Part shown: piece by piece, positions 21,715 through 30,667 of the stretch
How positions within the stretch are numbered: the first letter of the stretch is position 1
Layout: the number at the start of each line of letters is the position of its first letter
Assembly (NCBI GenBank): GCA_900320585.1
Contig: ONSV01000035.1
Location: 1-33,141 of the forward strand
DNA length: 33,141 nt
Source of the DNA: an uncultured Prevotellaceae bacterium
GTDB lineage: Bacteria; Bacteroidota; Bacteroidia; Bacteroidales; Bacteroidaceae
Reading direction: 5' to 3'
Program-made: the position numbers and the translations under genes
The notes under the pieces: model-generated
Seen by the model: only the letters and a program-made list of their open reading frames with translations
Told to the model about the DNA's origin: nothing
Database searches by the model: none

Positions 21715-24700
21715 TTATACTTCATTTGATTTTACTTCACTCACAGTCTCAGTAGCGGCCGGTTCCTGAACCAATTCCTGGGGTTGGCCTTGGTACTTCT
21801 CGTGCAATCTCTGGAACACGATGAAGAAGGCTGGCACGACGAAGAGCAGGGCCAAGGTTCCCACGCTCATGCCTCCTACCACACCAAAGGCGAGGGCACG
21901 GTTGCCATTGGCACCGGCGCCACCCTCGATGATGAGCGGTATCATACCTGCAATCATCGTGACCACGGTCATCAGGATGGGGCGCAAACGCTCCTGGCAG
22001 GCGGCGAAGGCCGCATCGCGGATGCTCATGCCCTGGGCACGGCGCTCAGAGGCGAACTCGGTGATGAGGATGGCGGTCTTCGAAAGCAGACCGATAAGCA
22101 TGATGACACCCGTCTGCAGGTAGATGTTGTTGTCCATGCCAGGCAGGTGGACCAGCGAACCGAGGTAGGCGCAGACAAAGGCTCCCATCAGTCCGAACGG
22201 CACGCTGAGCAGCACAGCCAATGGTGTGAACCACGAGTTGTAGAGCGAGGCGAGGATGAGGTAGATGAGGATGACACAGATGACGTAGATGAGGGCTGTG
22301 GCATTGGAGCCTGAGGCCTCTTCCAATTCACGTGACATGCCGCTATACTCATAACTGTAACCCTTGGGCATGGTTTCCTTGAAGACCTCGGCAATGACTT
22401 TGTGGGCATCGCCCTCGGTATAGCCACCTGCTGCCTGCACGAAGCAGGTGATGCTCTGGAACAAGTTGAAGTGCTCTACGCTCGATGTTCCTACAGTTTC
22501 CTTCAATGATACAAACTCGGAGATAGGTGCCATCTTCCCGCCACGCACCCTTACGAATATGTTGTTGAGCGACGAAGGGTCGAGACGATAGTCTGGAGCA
22601 GCACTGGCCATGATGCGGTACACCTTGCCAAACTGGTTATAGTTGCCCACATACGAGCCGCCGCAGTAGGCCCCCAATGTCCTTAGCACCGAAGCGGGCG
22701 ACACCCCGGCGCGGTCGCACTGGGTAGCATCTACATTGACCTGGTATTTCGGGAAACGCTCCGAATAGGATGTCATCGCCATGCTGATTTCAGGACGCTC
22801 ACCGAGTTTGGTCAGGAAGTTGTTGGCCAACTTTGCAAACTCTGACAAATCGCCGTCGTTCAGGTCTTGAAGCACCAGATTGACGCTGTTGTTCGAACCG
22901 TATCCTGGCACCTGTGGCAATTGGAATGGCATCACCTGCACATTCTTGATTCTCTTGCTGGCATAATACAAGCGGCCAATGACTAAGTCGATATAGTGGT
23001 TGAAGCCCTCGCGGTCCTCCCATGGTTTCAGTCGGATAATCATCGTGGCATAGTTGGAACCAGAGCCCGACATCATGCCATAGCCGCAGGCCGTAGCGAA
23101 ACTCTCCATTTCGGGGATATCTTTCACAATCTCCTCCACTTCCTTCACTATCTCACGCGTCTCATGGAGCGTTGTTCCCTCCGGCGTACGAATCTCAGAG
23201 AGAATCACACCCTGGTCTTCCTGAGGCACGAGGCCCGACGGGAGGTTCTTCATGAAGAAGACGAGCAAGACGGCGGCAATGACCAACAAGGTCCATGCCA
23301 GTGCTGGTCGCTTGATGAACTTCTGCACGCTCCGTGAGTATTTCTTGTAGATGGCGTTATAGCTCGCGGTATAGGCTTTCTTCGTATAGTAGGTCAGGCT
23401 CTTGCGCTCTTTCTTGTTCTCCGTCACCTTCAGCATGATGGCGCAGAGGGCAGGGCACAGCGTCAGAGCCGACACGCACGACAGACCGACTGCCGAAGCG
23501 ATGGTGACACCAAACTGCGTGAAGAACGCGCCTGAAGTGCCGGGCATGAAGGCCACGGGGATGAACACTGCCATGAACACCAAGGTACAGGAGATGACCG
23601 CCACAGACACATCACTCATGGCTTCACGGGTGGCCCGCTTGGCATCGGATATGCCTCCCTCCATCTTCGCCATGACGGCCTCCACCACCACGATGGCGTC
23701 ATCCACCACCGTACCGATGGCCAGCACCAAAGCGAACAGCGTCAATATGTTCAACGAGAACCCCGCCAACGTAACGATGGCAAAGGTGCCCAGCAGCGAC
23801 ACGATGATGGAAATCGATGGGATGATGGTGGCCTTGAAGTTTTGCAGGAAGAAGAACACCACGAGGATGACCAGGATGATGGCGATGATGAGTGTCTCCA
23901 CCACATTGCCGATGGCGGCATAGAGGAAGTCATCGGAGGTTTCGAGTTTGACGAATTCCAATCCTGCCGGCATGATTGGCTTCAGTTCCTCATATAACTT
24001 ATCAATGCGGGCATTCACCTCCGTGGCGTTGGCGCCGGGAGCCTGGAACACCATAAAAATGGTGCCGGGCTTGCCGTTGATGTTCGACAGGAAGTTGTAG
24101 CTCATGGCGCCGATTTCTACGTCAGCGACATCGCTCAGGTGCAGCAGATGACCGCTGTCGCTGGTGCGAAGCACGATTTCATTGAACTCCTCGATGGACT
24201 TCAGCGTACCCTTGTATTCCATCGTATACTGGTAGTTGTTCTCCGACTGGGCACCCAGTGAACCGGTTGCAGCCACAAAACTCTGACCGCTGATGGCAGC
24301 AAACACGTCGTTGGGTTCCAGTCCATACTGCGCCATCACGTCGGGCTTCATCCATATACGGAGAGCATAGGTATTTCCCATTGACATCACATCACCCACA
24401 CCGGTGATACGCATCAGGCGGGGCTTCACGTTGATGTCGATGTAATTGGCCACGAAGTCGTCGCTGTAGTTGCCGTCGACACTTCTCAAAGCACCAATCT
24501 GCAAGATGTTGCTCTGCATCTTGAACACCTGCACGCCCACTTTCGTCACTTCAGCCGGAAGCAGCGCCGATGCCCTCGTCACACGGTTCTGCACGTTGAC
24601 GGCGGCAATGTCGGGGTCGGTGCCTTGTTTGAAGTAAACCACAATAGACACATCACCTGAAGAACTGGCCGTAGAGGTCATATAGGTCATGTCGGGCACA

Positions 24701-24915
24701 CCGTTGATGTTCTCCTCCAATGGTTGCACCACCGATTTCATGATGGTATTGGCATCTGCACCGGTATACATGGTCGATACGCGCACAGTGGGCGGTGCGA
24801 TATTCGGATATTGCTCGATGGGCAGGCTGTTCATGCAGATATAGCCTACCAAAGCAATGACAATACTGATGGCGCACGCCATCACATATTTGTTGATGAA
24901 AATGTTGTTCTTCAT
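21715..24915 (-). CDS. RND multidrug efflux transporter, HAE1/AcrB type, 1066 aa
   Basis: This is the inner-membrane proton antiporter of a tripartite pump. The start MKNNIFINKYVMACAISIVI and LPIEQYPNIAPPTVRVSTMYTGADA are classic for AcrB/MexB homologues. TM4 carries the proton-relay pair in GTVVDDAIVVVEAVMAKME, and GLLSKTAILITEFASERRAQG supplies the conserved TM10 lysine. Two large periplasmic loops separate TM1-2 and TM7-8, and length fits the family (about 1030-1070). It lies 3 bp after the membrane-fusion gene and overlaps or abuts the outer-membrane gene, so all three are one transcript. The HAE1 type suggests hydrophobic and amphiphilic substrates (drugs, bile salts); the specific substrate is unknown. 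Confidence 0.95.
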   Translation of the reverse strand: MKNNIFINKYVMACAISIVIALVGYICMNSLPIEQYPNIAPPTVRVSTMYTGADANTIMKSVVQPLEENINGVPDMTYMTSTASSSGDVSIVVYFKQGTDPDIAAVNVQNRVTRASALLPAEVTKVGVQVFKMQSNILQIGALRSVDGNYSDDFVANYIDINVKPRLMRITGVGDVMSMGNTYALRIWMKPDVMAQYGLEPNDVFAAISGQSFVAATGSLGAQSENNYQYTMEYKGTLKSIEEFNEIVLRTSDSGHLLHLSDVADVEIGAMSYNFLSNINGKPGTIFMVFQAPGANATEVNARIDKLYEELKPIMPAGLEFVKLETSDDFLYAAIGNVVETLIIAIILVILVVFFFLQNFKATIIPSISIIVSLLGTFAIVTLAGFSLNILTLFALVLAIGTVVDDAIVVVEAVMAKMEGGISDAKRATREAMSDVSVAVISCTLVFMAVFIPVAFMPGTSGAFFTQFGVTIASAVGLSCVSALTLCPALCAIMLKVTENKKERKSLTYYTKKAYTASYNAIYKKYSRSVQKFIKRPALAWTLLVIAAVLLVFFMKNLPSGLVPQEDQGVILSEIRTPEGTTLHETREIVKEVEEIVKDIPEMESFATACGYGMMSGSGSNYATMIIRLKPWEDREGFNHYIDLVIGRLYYASKRIKNVQVMPFQLPQVPGYGSNNSVNLVLQDLNDGDLSEFAKLANNFLTKLGERPEISMAMTSYSERFPKYQVNVDATQCDRAGVSPASVLRTLGAYCGGSYVGNYNQFGKVYRIMASAAPDYRLDPSSLNNIFVRVRGGKMAPISEFVSLKETVGTSSVEHFNLFQSITCFVQAAGGYTEGDAHKVIAEVFKETMPKGYSYEYSGMSRELEEASGSNATALIYVICVILIYLILASLYNSWFTPLAVLLSVPFGLMGAFVCAYLGSLVHLPGMDNNIYLQTGVIMLIGLLSKTAILITEFASERRAQGMSIRDAAFAACQERLRPILMTVVTMIAGMIPLIIEGGAGANGNRALAFGVVGGMSVGTLALLFVVPAFFIVFQRLHEKYQGQPQELVQEPAATETVSEVKSNEV

Positions 24916-24918
24916 AGT

Positions 24919-26094
24919 CTATTCCTTGATTTCCTCTCCGGCACGGAACACCACCTTCTGACCTTCCTGCACGTTATTGGCTCCAACAGCCACGATACAG
25001 TCGCCTTCTCCGAGTCCAGTATTGACGATGACATCCTTGCCGTTGCCCGCATCCGTGGTCGTCACTGTGATAGCCTTGGCTGTACTGTCAGGCATCACCT
25101 TGTAGACCAATGACTTGTCTTGCAGACGCACGACGGCTGTCTGTGGCACCACCATCACATTGCTTTGGCTGATAGGCAGTATGACGGTGCATTGAGCACC
25201 CGAAAAGAGTTGTCCTTTGGGGTTGGGGAACGTGGCTTTGCAGACCAGTGAACCAGTGGCGGCATCCACCATACCCGTGACACTGGTGATGCGGCCCTTG
25301 TAAGGATACTCCGTGCCGTTCTTCATCACCAATCTCACGTCGGGAAGTGAAGCCAAGTGGGCTGTCATATCAGAATGTTTCAAGCCCGATGAAATACCAG
25401 ATTCTATGATGGATTCCGTCACCGAGAACCATGCTTCCATCTGCTGGTTGCCACTGACGATAGTCAGTTGGGTCATCGGCGTCACCTGGTCGCCAGCGAA
25501 GACGGGAATCTCACCAATGACACCCGACACTGGAGAAGTGATGGTGCAGAAACCGAGGTTCACCTTGGCACGGTTGACACCAGCCTGAGCCTGCGTGATG
25601 GATGCCTTGGCCTGGCTGACAGCGGCCATGGCCTGATTGTAGCTGTTCAAGGAGTTCTCCAGCATGTAGCTGCTCACAATCTTCTTGTCGAACAGGTTCT
25701 TGTTGCTCTCATACTCCAACTTGGCGCTGCTGGCCTGAGCTTGGGCCGCCTGGAGATTGGCTTGGGCGGCCTGGAGGTTGGCCTGGGCAGACTCCAGTTC
25801 GTGCTGTGCGTTGCGAGAGTCGATGATGAAAAGTGTCTGGCCTCTGCTCACCTGCTGACCTTCGCTCACACAGATCTTCATCAGCTGACCACTCGTCTGT
25901 GGGGAAATTGTTACATCCGATTGTCCTTTCAGTTTTGCACTGAACTTCATAGGATATACGATGTTGGACTCCTCGACTTTTATTGTCTCAAATGACGAGG
26001 GAACTTCTTTAGGAATGTCAAGTCCACACGATGTCAGACCTACAACCACTATAGCAGATGCTATAGCCCATTTCATTACGTTTTTCATTTTCAT
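24919..26094 (-). CDS. RND periplasmic adaptor (membrane-fusion) lipoprotein, 391 aa
   Basis: The signal ends in LTSC (Cys23). A lipoyl-like half motif (VTISPQTSGQLMKICVSEGQQVSRGQTLFIID) is followed by a long coiled-coil hairpin (about 95-185) with tandem QANLQAAQ units, the second lipoyl half (GFCTITSPVSGVIGEIPVFAGDQV), then beta-barrel and membrane-proximal domains. This is the AcrA/MexA layout. It is first in the efflux operon; its stop is 3 bp from the RND ATG. Upstream lies a leader of about 135 nt from a predicted -7 box. The shape of the adaptor matches the HAE1-type pump next to it. Confidence 0.95.
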   Translation of the reverse strand: MKMKNVMKWAIASAIVVVGLTSCGLDIPKEVPSSFETIKVEESNIVYPMKFSAKLKGQSDVTISPQTSGQLMKICVSEGQQVSRGQTLFIIDSRNAQHELESAQANLQAAQANLQAAQAQASSAKLEYESNKNLFDKKIVSSYMLENSLNSYNQAMAAVSQAKASITQAQAGVNRAKVNLGFCTITSPVSGVIGEIPVFAGDQVTPMTQLTIVSGNQQMEAWFSVTESIIESGISSGLKHSDMTAHLASLPDVRLVMKNGTEYPYKGRITSVTGMVDAATGSLVCKATFPNPKGQLFSGAQCTVILPISQSNVMVVPQTAVVRLQDKSLVYKVMPDSTAKAITVTTTDAGNGKDVIVNTGLGEGDCIVAVGANNVQEGQKVVFRAGEEIKE

Positions 26095-26141
26095 TCTATA
26101 GATTAGCGCACTTTGGTTGAATAATAAAGAAAAATATTAAA

Positions 26142-26166
26142 CCCGGGCAACGGTTGGTTGTTCGGG
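26142..26166 (-). promoter_or_regulatory. Leader hairpin followed by U-rich tract before the efflux operon
   Basis: CCCGGGCAAC (26142-26151) and GTTGTTCGGG (26157-26166) form an imperfect stem. On the minus strand, the efflux sense strand, it has two A-C mismatches and is followed by TTTAATATTTTTC. It may be an attenuator of the efflux operon or a weak terminator of greA read-through. Confidence 0.35.
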
Positions 26167-26235
26167 ATGATGCCAAGCACGAGTGTACACATTTTTTTGG
26201 ATTTTCAATATGTAAAATGAACTAACTTGACGCTG

Positions 26236-26243
26236 CAAATATA
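26236..26243 (-). promoter_or_regulatory. -7 box of the RND efflux operon
   Basis: Minus-strand TATATTTG matches TAnnTTTG, predicting a start near 26229 and a leader of about 135 nt. No clear -33 element. The gap 26095-26337 is very AT-rich and contains no gene. Confidence 0.55.
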
Positions 26244-26313
26244 GAAATTTATTCCAATATACTCATTTTAGTAATTTTATTTTTTTAATTATTTGTAAAA
26301 TTTACCCCAAAAT

Positions 26314-26338
26314 GGTAAATATTTTATATAAATGGGGT
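26314..26338 (-). terminator. Possible terminator at the end of greA
   Basis: ACCCCA (26314-26319) and TGGGGT (26333-26338) form a short stem around an AT-rich loop, touching the stop codon. It is followed on the minus strand by AT-rich, not pure T, sequence. Weak support. Confidence 0.3.
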
Positions 26339-26802
26339 TAAATTTGGATGTTGTCGATGCGTAGACGCAATGTGCCGGCAGGCACGCGCACCTCTACCAC
26401 ATCGCCACATCGCTTGTTGAGCAGGGCTTGGGCAATGGGCGACTTGATCGATATCTTGCCCTCGCTCAGGTTGGCTTCGTGCTGACTGGCTATCGTATAG
26501 CTCATCTGCCTGTTGTTGGCCAGATTGGTGATCTCTACCTTGCTGAGCAACTGAACGCTGTCGCCACCAAGCCTCGACTTTTCGAGCACGCGGGCGTTGG
26601 CCAGTACTTTCTGCTTGAAACGTATCCTGCCGAGCAGGCGTGCCTGCTCGCGCTTGGCAGCGTGATATTCGAAGTTCTCACTCAGGTCGCCCTTGTCGCG
26701 GGCCTCGGCTATCGCCTCTCTCACCTGGGGCAGTTCCACACTCTCCATTTCATGAAGTTCGGCCACGAGCTTGTCGTAGCCTTCCTGTGACATATATTCC
26801 AT
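26338..26802 (-). CDS. greA: Transcription elongation factor GreA, 154 aa
   Basis: GreA rescues backtracked RNA polymerase by stimulating transcript cleavage. The N-terminal coiled coil begins MEYMSQEGYDKLVAELHEME; its tip carries ARDKGDLSENFEYHAAKREQ with the catalytic acidic pair of the GDLSEN motif. The C-terminal FKBP-like domain contains ISIKSPIAQALLNKRCGDVV and ends VRVPAGTLRLRIDNIQI. Length matches the usual 155-160 residues. The frame is open further upstream to 26889, but the extra 29 residues are not typical of GreA and the ATG at 26800-26802 aligns with the family start, leaving a leader of about 127 nt from the predicted promoter. Confidence 0.95.
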   Translation of the reverse strand: MEYMSQEGYDKLVAELHEMESVELPQVREAIAEARDKGDLSENFEYHAAKREQARLLGRIRFKQKVLANARVLEKSRLGGDSVQLLSKVEITNLANNRQMSYTIASQHEANLSEGKISIKSPIAQALLNKRCGDVVEVRVPAGTLRLRIDNIQI

Positions 26803-26935
26803 AATTATTGATGAGGTATCTCGTTTCATCCCCTCTCTTCTATTCAGAGGCGGGGAAAATTTGTTTGTGTTCTCAATACCATTCCGCACCTCTGCGTTTG
26901 GGGAGCGACAGGGAATGTGTAACGTAATGAAAAGG

Positions 26936-26943
26936 CAAAAGTA
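26936..26943 (-). promoter_or_regulatory. -7 box of greA
   Basis: Minus-strand TACTTTTG matches TAnnTTTG, predicted start near 26929. The leader contains an imperfect GC-rich inverted repeat around 26829-26858. No gene is seen between 26890 and 27039. Confidence 0.55.
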
Positions 26944-27039
26944 GGGAATATTTCACGATTCCCCACCTCTTTGCCCGTCTTTTTTTAATTTTTGCGATAT
27001 AATTTGTGGCTATCAGTTTACGCCAAGAAATTTTTGGTG

Positions 27040-29421
27040 TTACTTAACCTTAAATTTCATTTTCCCTGTAGTCAGACCTCCACCGCTTACCGTCACTTCT
27101 GCGGTGCCTGCCTTGCGCTTGCTCTTCACCACCAACAGGGCACGGCCTTTCCATGTCTTGTGCTCGGCATCGGTATAACGGTCAAGGTCTTTGATGTCGG
27201 CATTGCCAAATGCCAAAAGGGTTGCCGAACCTTTTACCTTAGCCGTCAACGACGTCGATGCAATGGGATTGGGAATGCCTTTGGCGTCAAGCAGCTCAAC
27301 GGTGATGAATGCAAGGTCTTGCCCATCGGCTTTCAGCGAGGTGTGGTCGGCCGTCAGGCGGATAGTGTGTGCCTCGCCTGAGGTCTGAAGGGTCATCGTC
27401 TCGGCCACGGCACCGTCTTTCACTCCCTCGGCACGAAGTGTGCCTTTCTGATAGGGCAGTGTAAAGGATGCCTTGTTCTCCGACACGTCTTGCTCTCCCA
27501 CAAGTTGGTCGTTGAGGTAAAGGCGCACACGGGGATAGATGGAGTATACCTCTACCTCAATCGGTTTGCCCTCATGGCCAACCCAGTTCCAACTGTCGAA
27601 GGTGGGCCATGTGCCCCAAAGGGTCTCCTTCACCTTGCCATGGTATCCGTCTGGCTCTCGCACGGCCATATAGATGCCACCACGACCGGCCAATAATGTG
27701 TCGTTGTAGAGCATGCTGCGGTAATAGCTGATGGGCTTTCGCTTCCCTGTCAGGTCGATGTCGCCACAGTAGGCGGCATGCCAGGGATAGAGTGGGCGCT
27801 CCCAATGCTCACCCGCCACATCTCCCTCGTAATACCATCGGCCAATGCCCGACTCGCCAAGGTAGTCGATGGCTGTCCAGACGAAGTCGCCGATGACATA
27901 CGGGTGGTCTTTCACCTGGCGGTAGTTCTTCCATGCGTCGCGGGGATAGCTCTCGGTCTGCATCATCACCCGGTCCCGCACACGCTCATGGTCGCTTTCT
28001 GCCTTGTGTATCATATAGTTGTATCCCACAATGTCATGCACGTTGGCCAGTGGGTCGTAGATGTCCCAGTCGTTGTCCCAGGCGGCAAGGGCAGAGGTTA
28101 CACCATGGCTGCTGCCGTCAAGCTGACGGCATAGTCTGGCCATCAGGCTCGCTGTCTTCACCACCTCTATCCGTTTGCGCTCAATCACCTCATTGCCAAT
28201 CGACCAGCAGAAGATGCTGGGATGGTTGCGGTCGCGACACACCATGGCTCTCAGGTCGCTTTCCCACCATTGGTCTATCAGGGTCGAATAGTCATAATCG
28301 TTCTTCTTGTCTCGCCAGCCATCGAAGGCTTCGTCGATGACGAGAAGTCCCAACTCGTCACAAGCTCTCAAAAATGTCTCTGATGGCGGGTTGTGTGAGG
28401 TGCGTACGGCATTGAACCCGCCTGCTTTCAGCAACTCTACTTTGCGGTATTCGGCACGGTCGTATGCGGCGGCTCCCAAAAGGCCGTTGTCGTGGTGCAC
28501 GCAGCCTCCGTTCAGAAGATAGGGTGCTCCATTCAGTTTCATGCCACTAATGCTGTTGTAGGTGATGGTGCGGAATCCTGTCGTCGTGTTCAGCTCATCG
28601 ATTACTTTTCCATCCAGAATCAGTTGGGTTTGGAGACGGTATAACCGCGGATGCTCTGGCGACCAGAGTTCGGGGCGGGTGACAGCGAGCATCTGTTTCG
28701 CATCGGTGTTGTAACTTCGGGTCACCACCTGGCCCGATGGGTCGTAGAGGATATGGCGGACTACGGGCACGACGTCCGTTTGACCATCATTGGTGTAGGG
28801 AGCCTCGATATGCAGTCCCCAGATGGTCTTGTCGTTCGAAATAGATGTCTTCAGGTGCAACCCCCATTCGTCGAGATGGATCTTCTCGGTGGTCAATAGC
28901 CAAACATGGCGGTAGATGCCTGAACCGCTATACCAGCGGCAGTTCTTTTGCAACGAATTGTCCACGCTTACTTCAATGGTGTTGTTGCCCATATTCACAA
29001 AGGGGGTGATGTCCACAAAAAAGGAGGAGTAGCCATAGGGATGGCCTCCGGCATGGTGTCCATTGACGTACACTTTGGCATTCATATATACACCCTCGAA
29101 ATAGAGGCGCAAGGTCTTCCCTTCGTACTCTTTGCCCAATGTCAGAGTCTTGCGATACCAACCCTTGCCTGTGGGCAGGTAGCCGCCATCATTGCCTGCG
29201 GGGGCGTTTTGGTCGAAGTCACACTCGATGCTCCAGTCATGTGGCAGGTCCACAGGGCGCCACTGGGTGCTGTCGTTCAGGGCAAACTGCCAGCCAAAGT
29301 CAAATAGTTGCTTGCGCTCCACGCCATAGACACCCATGATGGTCATCAGACAGATGATGGTAGTGAATACGCGGCAATTTGACAAAAGGCAATTGGTAAG
29401 AAAGGTAATTGTTCTTTTCAT
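27040..29421 (-). CDS. Secreted GH2 family glycosidase (beta-galactosidase-like), 793 aa
   Basis: A signal-like hydrophobic N-terminus (about 18-33) is followed by the GH2 jelly-roll sugar-binding domain (about 36-180; LPHDWSIE, GWYRKTLTL, LYFEGVYMNAKVYVNG), an Ig-like domain, the TIM barrel (about 290-590; GFNAVRTSHNPPS, acid/base Glu411 in WSIGNEV, nucleophile Glu490 in MQTESYP) and C-terminal beta domains including an Ig-like LTADHTSLKADGQDLAFITVEL. Exported GH2 enzymes of this layout often act on beta-galactosides, but beta-mannosidase or glucuronidase activity is possible. Starts at 29427 and 29421 are both close to the promoter; I use 29421. It lies on the same strand downstream of the AraC gene, with its own promoter. 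Confidence 0.9.
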   Translation of the reverse strand: MKRTITFLTNCLLSNCRVFTTIICLMTIMGVYGVERKQLFDFGWQFALNDSTQWRPVDLPHDWSIECDFDQNAPAGNDGGYLPTGKGWYRKTLTLGKEYEGKTLRLYFEGVYMNAKVYVNGHHAGGHPYGYSSFFVDITPFVNMGNNTIEVSVDNSLQKNCRWYSGSGIYRHVWLLTTEKIHLDEWGLHLKTSISNDKTIWGLHIEAPYTNDGQTDVVPVVRHILYDPSGQVVTRSYNTDAKQMLAVTRPELWSPEHPRLYRLQTQLILDGKVIDELNTTTGFRTITYNSISGMKLNGAPYLLNGGCVHHDNGLLGAAAYDRAEYRKVELLKAGGFNAVRTSHNPPSETFLRACDELGLLVIDEAFDGWRDKKNDYDYSTLIDQWWESDLRAMVCRDRNHPSIFCWSIGNEVIERKRIEVVKTASLMARLCRQLDGSSHGVTSALAAWDNDWDIYDPLANVHDIVGYNYMIHKAESDHERVRDRVMMQTESYPRDAWKNYRQVKDHPYVIGDFVWTAIDYLGESGIGRWYYEGDVAGEHWERPLYPWHAAYCGDIDLTGKRKPISYYRSMLYNDTLLAGRGGIYMAVREPDGYHGKVKETLWGTWPTFDSWNWVGHEGKPIEVEVYSIYPRVRLYLNDQLVGEQDVSENKASFTLPYQKGTLRAEGVKDGAVAETMTLQTSGEAHTIRLTADHTSLKADGQDLAFITVELLDAKGIPNPIASTSLTAKVKGSATLLAFGNADIKDLDRYTDAEHKTWKGRALLVVKSKRKAGTAEVTVSGGGLTTGKMKFKVK

Positions 29422-29441
29422 GGTCATCGCTTCTTTTTCTG

Positions 29442-29473
29442 CAAAGATAGTGCAAACCGAATGGAAAGCAAAA
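29442..29473 (-). promoter_or_regulatory. Promoter of the GH2 gene
   Basis: Minus-strand TATCTTTG (plus 29442-29449) is a full TAnnTTTG match, with TTG of the TTTTG at 29469-29473 as -33 and a 19-bp spacer. Predicted start is near 29435, leaving a leader of only 8-14 nt. The -33 region overlaps the hairpin arm of the flanking repeat. Confidence 0.7.
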
Positions 29474-29519
29474 GAAATCGTCAGATTTCTTTTCTTTCCT
29501 GAGATGCAGCCTATCTTCG
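29461..29519. repeat. 59-bp repeat with hairpin, copy 1
   Basis: Copy of a 59-bp unit repeated at 29546-29604 with one mismatch. Inside, GGAAAG plus AAAAGAAATC (with one bulged C) pairs with GATTTCTTTT plus CTTTCC around a 4-nt GTCA loop, giving a 16-bp stem at 29463-29499. It ends GAGATGCAGCCTATCTTCG. Confidence 0.9.
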
Positions 29520-29545
29520 CCACGGAGTGGCAAAGATGTGAAAAA

Positions 29546-29604
29546 ATGGAAAGCAAAAGAAATCGTCAGATTTCTTTTCTTTCCTGAGATGCAGCCAATC
29601 TTCG
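29546..29604. repeat. 59-bp repeat with hairpin, copy 2
   Basis: Second copy, 85 bp from the first. The similarity continues in front of each copy: GCAAAGATAGTG before copy 1 (the GH2 -7 box) and GCAAAGATGTG before copy 2, so the promoter core seems duplicated and the copy-2 version has a changed base. The unit is non-coding as far as I can tell. Confidence 0.9.
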
Positions 29605-29664
29605 ACCTTTTGCGGAGCATCATCTTGTCCTATATGGGTATGTGGCGAATCTTTATGTTCGTTC

Positions 29665-30546
29665 TCAGTTCTTTCGGTAATCTGAAGGTGATAATCCGGT
29701 GTCATGTTTGAAATATCGGCAGAAGAAAGAATCGGTGGGGAAATGAAGTGCATCTGCTATCTCCCGGATACTCATATCGGTGGTGCGCAAAAGGGTTTTT
29801 GCCTCAATGACAACCCGCTGGCGAATGTGTTCCATCGGGAGTTTTCCGGAGGCCTGACGAATCAGTTTTGAGAAATGTTTTGCGCTGATGCACTGCTTGT
29901 CAGAATAGAACTGGACAGTACGTTCACTGGTGGCATATAATTGAAGGTCGTCCAGGAAACGGAGGAAGACTTCATCCGCCCGGGATTCGGAATTGGATAC
30001 ATGCCTCATCGACATCTGGGGATGGGACAGGAAGGATGCCACAGAGACAGAAAGGAAGCCCCTGACGACTTCATCCCTCAAGGCATCCGAGGTGTCTTTG
30101 TATAAGGCCTCAATCTGATTGTAAAGGCTAAGATAGCGCTGCAGCAGGTTTTCGTCTAAATGCAGGGCCAACGGGATGGATCGATGCTCCAGCCATGTGC
30201 CCAACTTTTCAGCAAGTCGGCTGAATAACCACTCTTCCTCTGTCGACGGGAAAGCCATGGAAATGGTCGTGAGATTGATAGAGTGGGCAAGGCTCTCGAT
30301 AATGGATCCATCCTGGATGACGACAACGTCTCCCCGGGTCAGTGCCAGCTTCCTCTGATTGATGCACACCTTCAATTCACCTTCAATGCAGATAATGGCA
30401 GCAGTGAAGGTGAGTCTGAAAGGGAAAGGAAGTTGGGCAGGGAGAGTATAGTTGTTGCAAATATAAACAGACTGTCCTATAGCCATGCTCGGTTTCATGG
30501 TGCGAAAGCGTGCGAGTTGGATTCTCGAGATTTGTCCTGGCAGCAT
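29665..30546 (-). CDS. AraC family transcription regulator, 293 aa
   Basis: The C-terminal AraC/XylS helix-turn-helix pair (about 195-293) has ISAKHFSKLIRQASGKLPMEHIRQRVVIEAKTLLRTTDMSIREIADALHFPTDSFFCRYFKHDTGLSPSDYR, a full family match with both recognition helices. The N-terminal part (1-180) has a cupin-like beta-rich start (IICIEGELKVCINQRKLALTRGDVVVIQDG), so it may bind a ligand. No TM or receiver is present. The start at 30546 is close behind a strong promoter; an ATG at 30498 is an alternative. It is divergent from the GH5/GH106 locus and upstream of the GH2 gene, and probably controls one or both. Confidence 0.9.
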   Translation of the reverse strand: MLPGQISRIQLARFRTMKPSMAIGQSVYICNNYTLPAQLPFPFRLTFTAAIICIEGELKVCINQRKLALTRGDVVVIQDGSIIESLAHSINLTTISMAFPSTEEEWLFSRLAEKLGTWLEHRSIPLALHLDENLLQRYLSLYNQIEALYKDTSDALRDEVVRGFLSVSVASFLSHPQMSMRHVSNSESRADEVFLRFLDDLQLYATSERTVQFYSDKQCISAKHFSKLIRQASGKLPMEHIRQRVVIEAKTLLRTTDMSIREIADALHFPTDSFFCRYFKHDTGLSPSDYRKN

Positions 30547-30562
30547 GTGGTCGATTTTTCTT

Positions 30563-30593
30563 CAAAGGTAGATATTTGTACCGATTTCAGCAA
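30563..30593 (-). promoter_or_regulatory. Promoter of the AraC gene
   Basis: Minus-strand TACCTTTG (plus 30563-30570) with TTG at 30591-30593 and a 20-bp spacer, a good -7/-33 pair. Predicted start near 30556, about 10 nt before the ATG. Confidence 0.65.
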
Positions 30594-30667
30594 GAATTTG
30601 ATAGGAAAAGCGAGTTATTTAACATTATTTGCGGACAATAGGTAATGCCGTTTCAGAAATGAAAGTG

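Noticed and set aside
26803-26889. 29-residue N-terminal extension of GreA
   Set aside because: GreA homologues begin at the later methionine, and the extra residues show no family match.
29300-29753. Overlapping short minus-strand frames with KKRNLTISFAF-like peptides
   Set aside because: The similarity comes from the duplicated 59-bp hairpin unit; the peptides overlap the GH2 promoter and have no recognisable domain.
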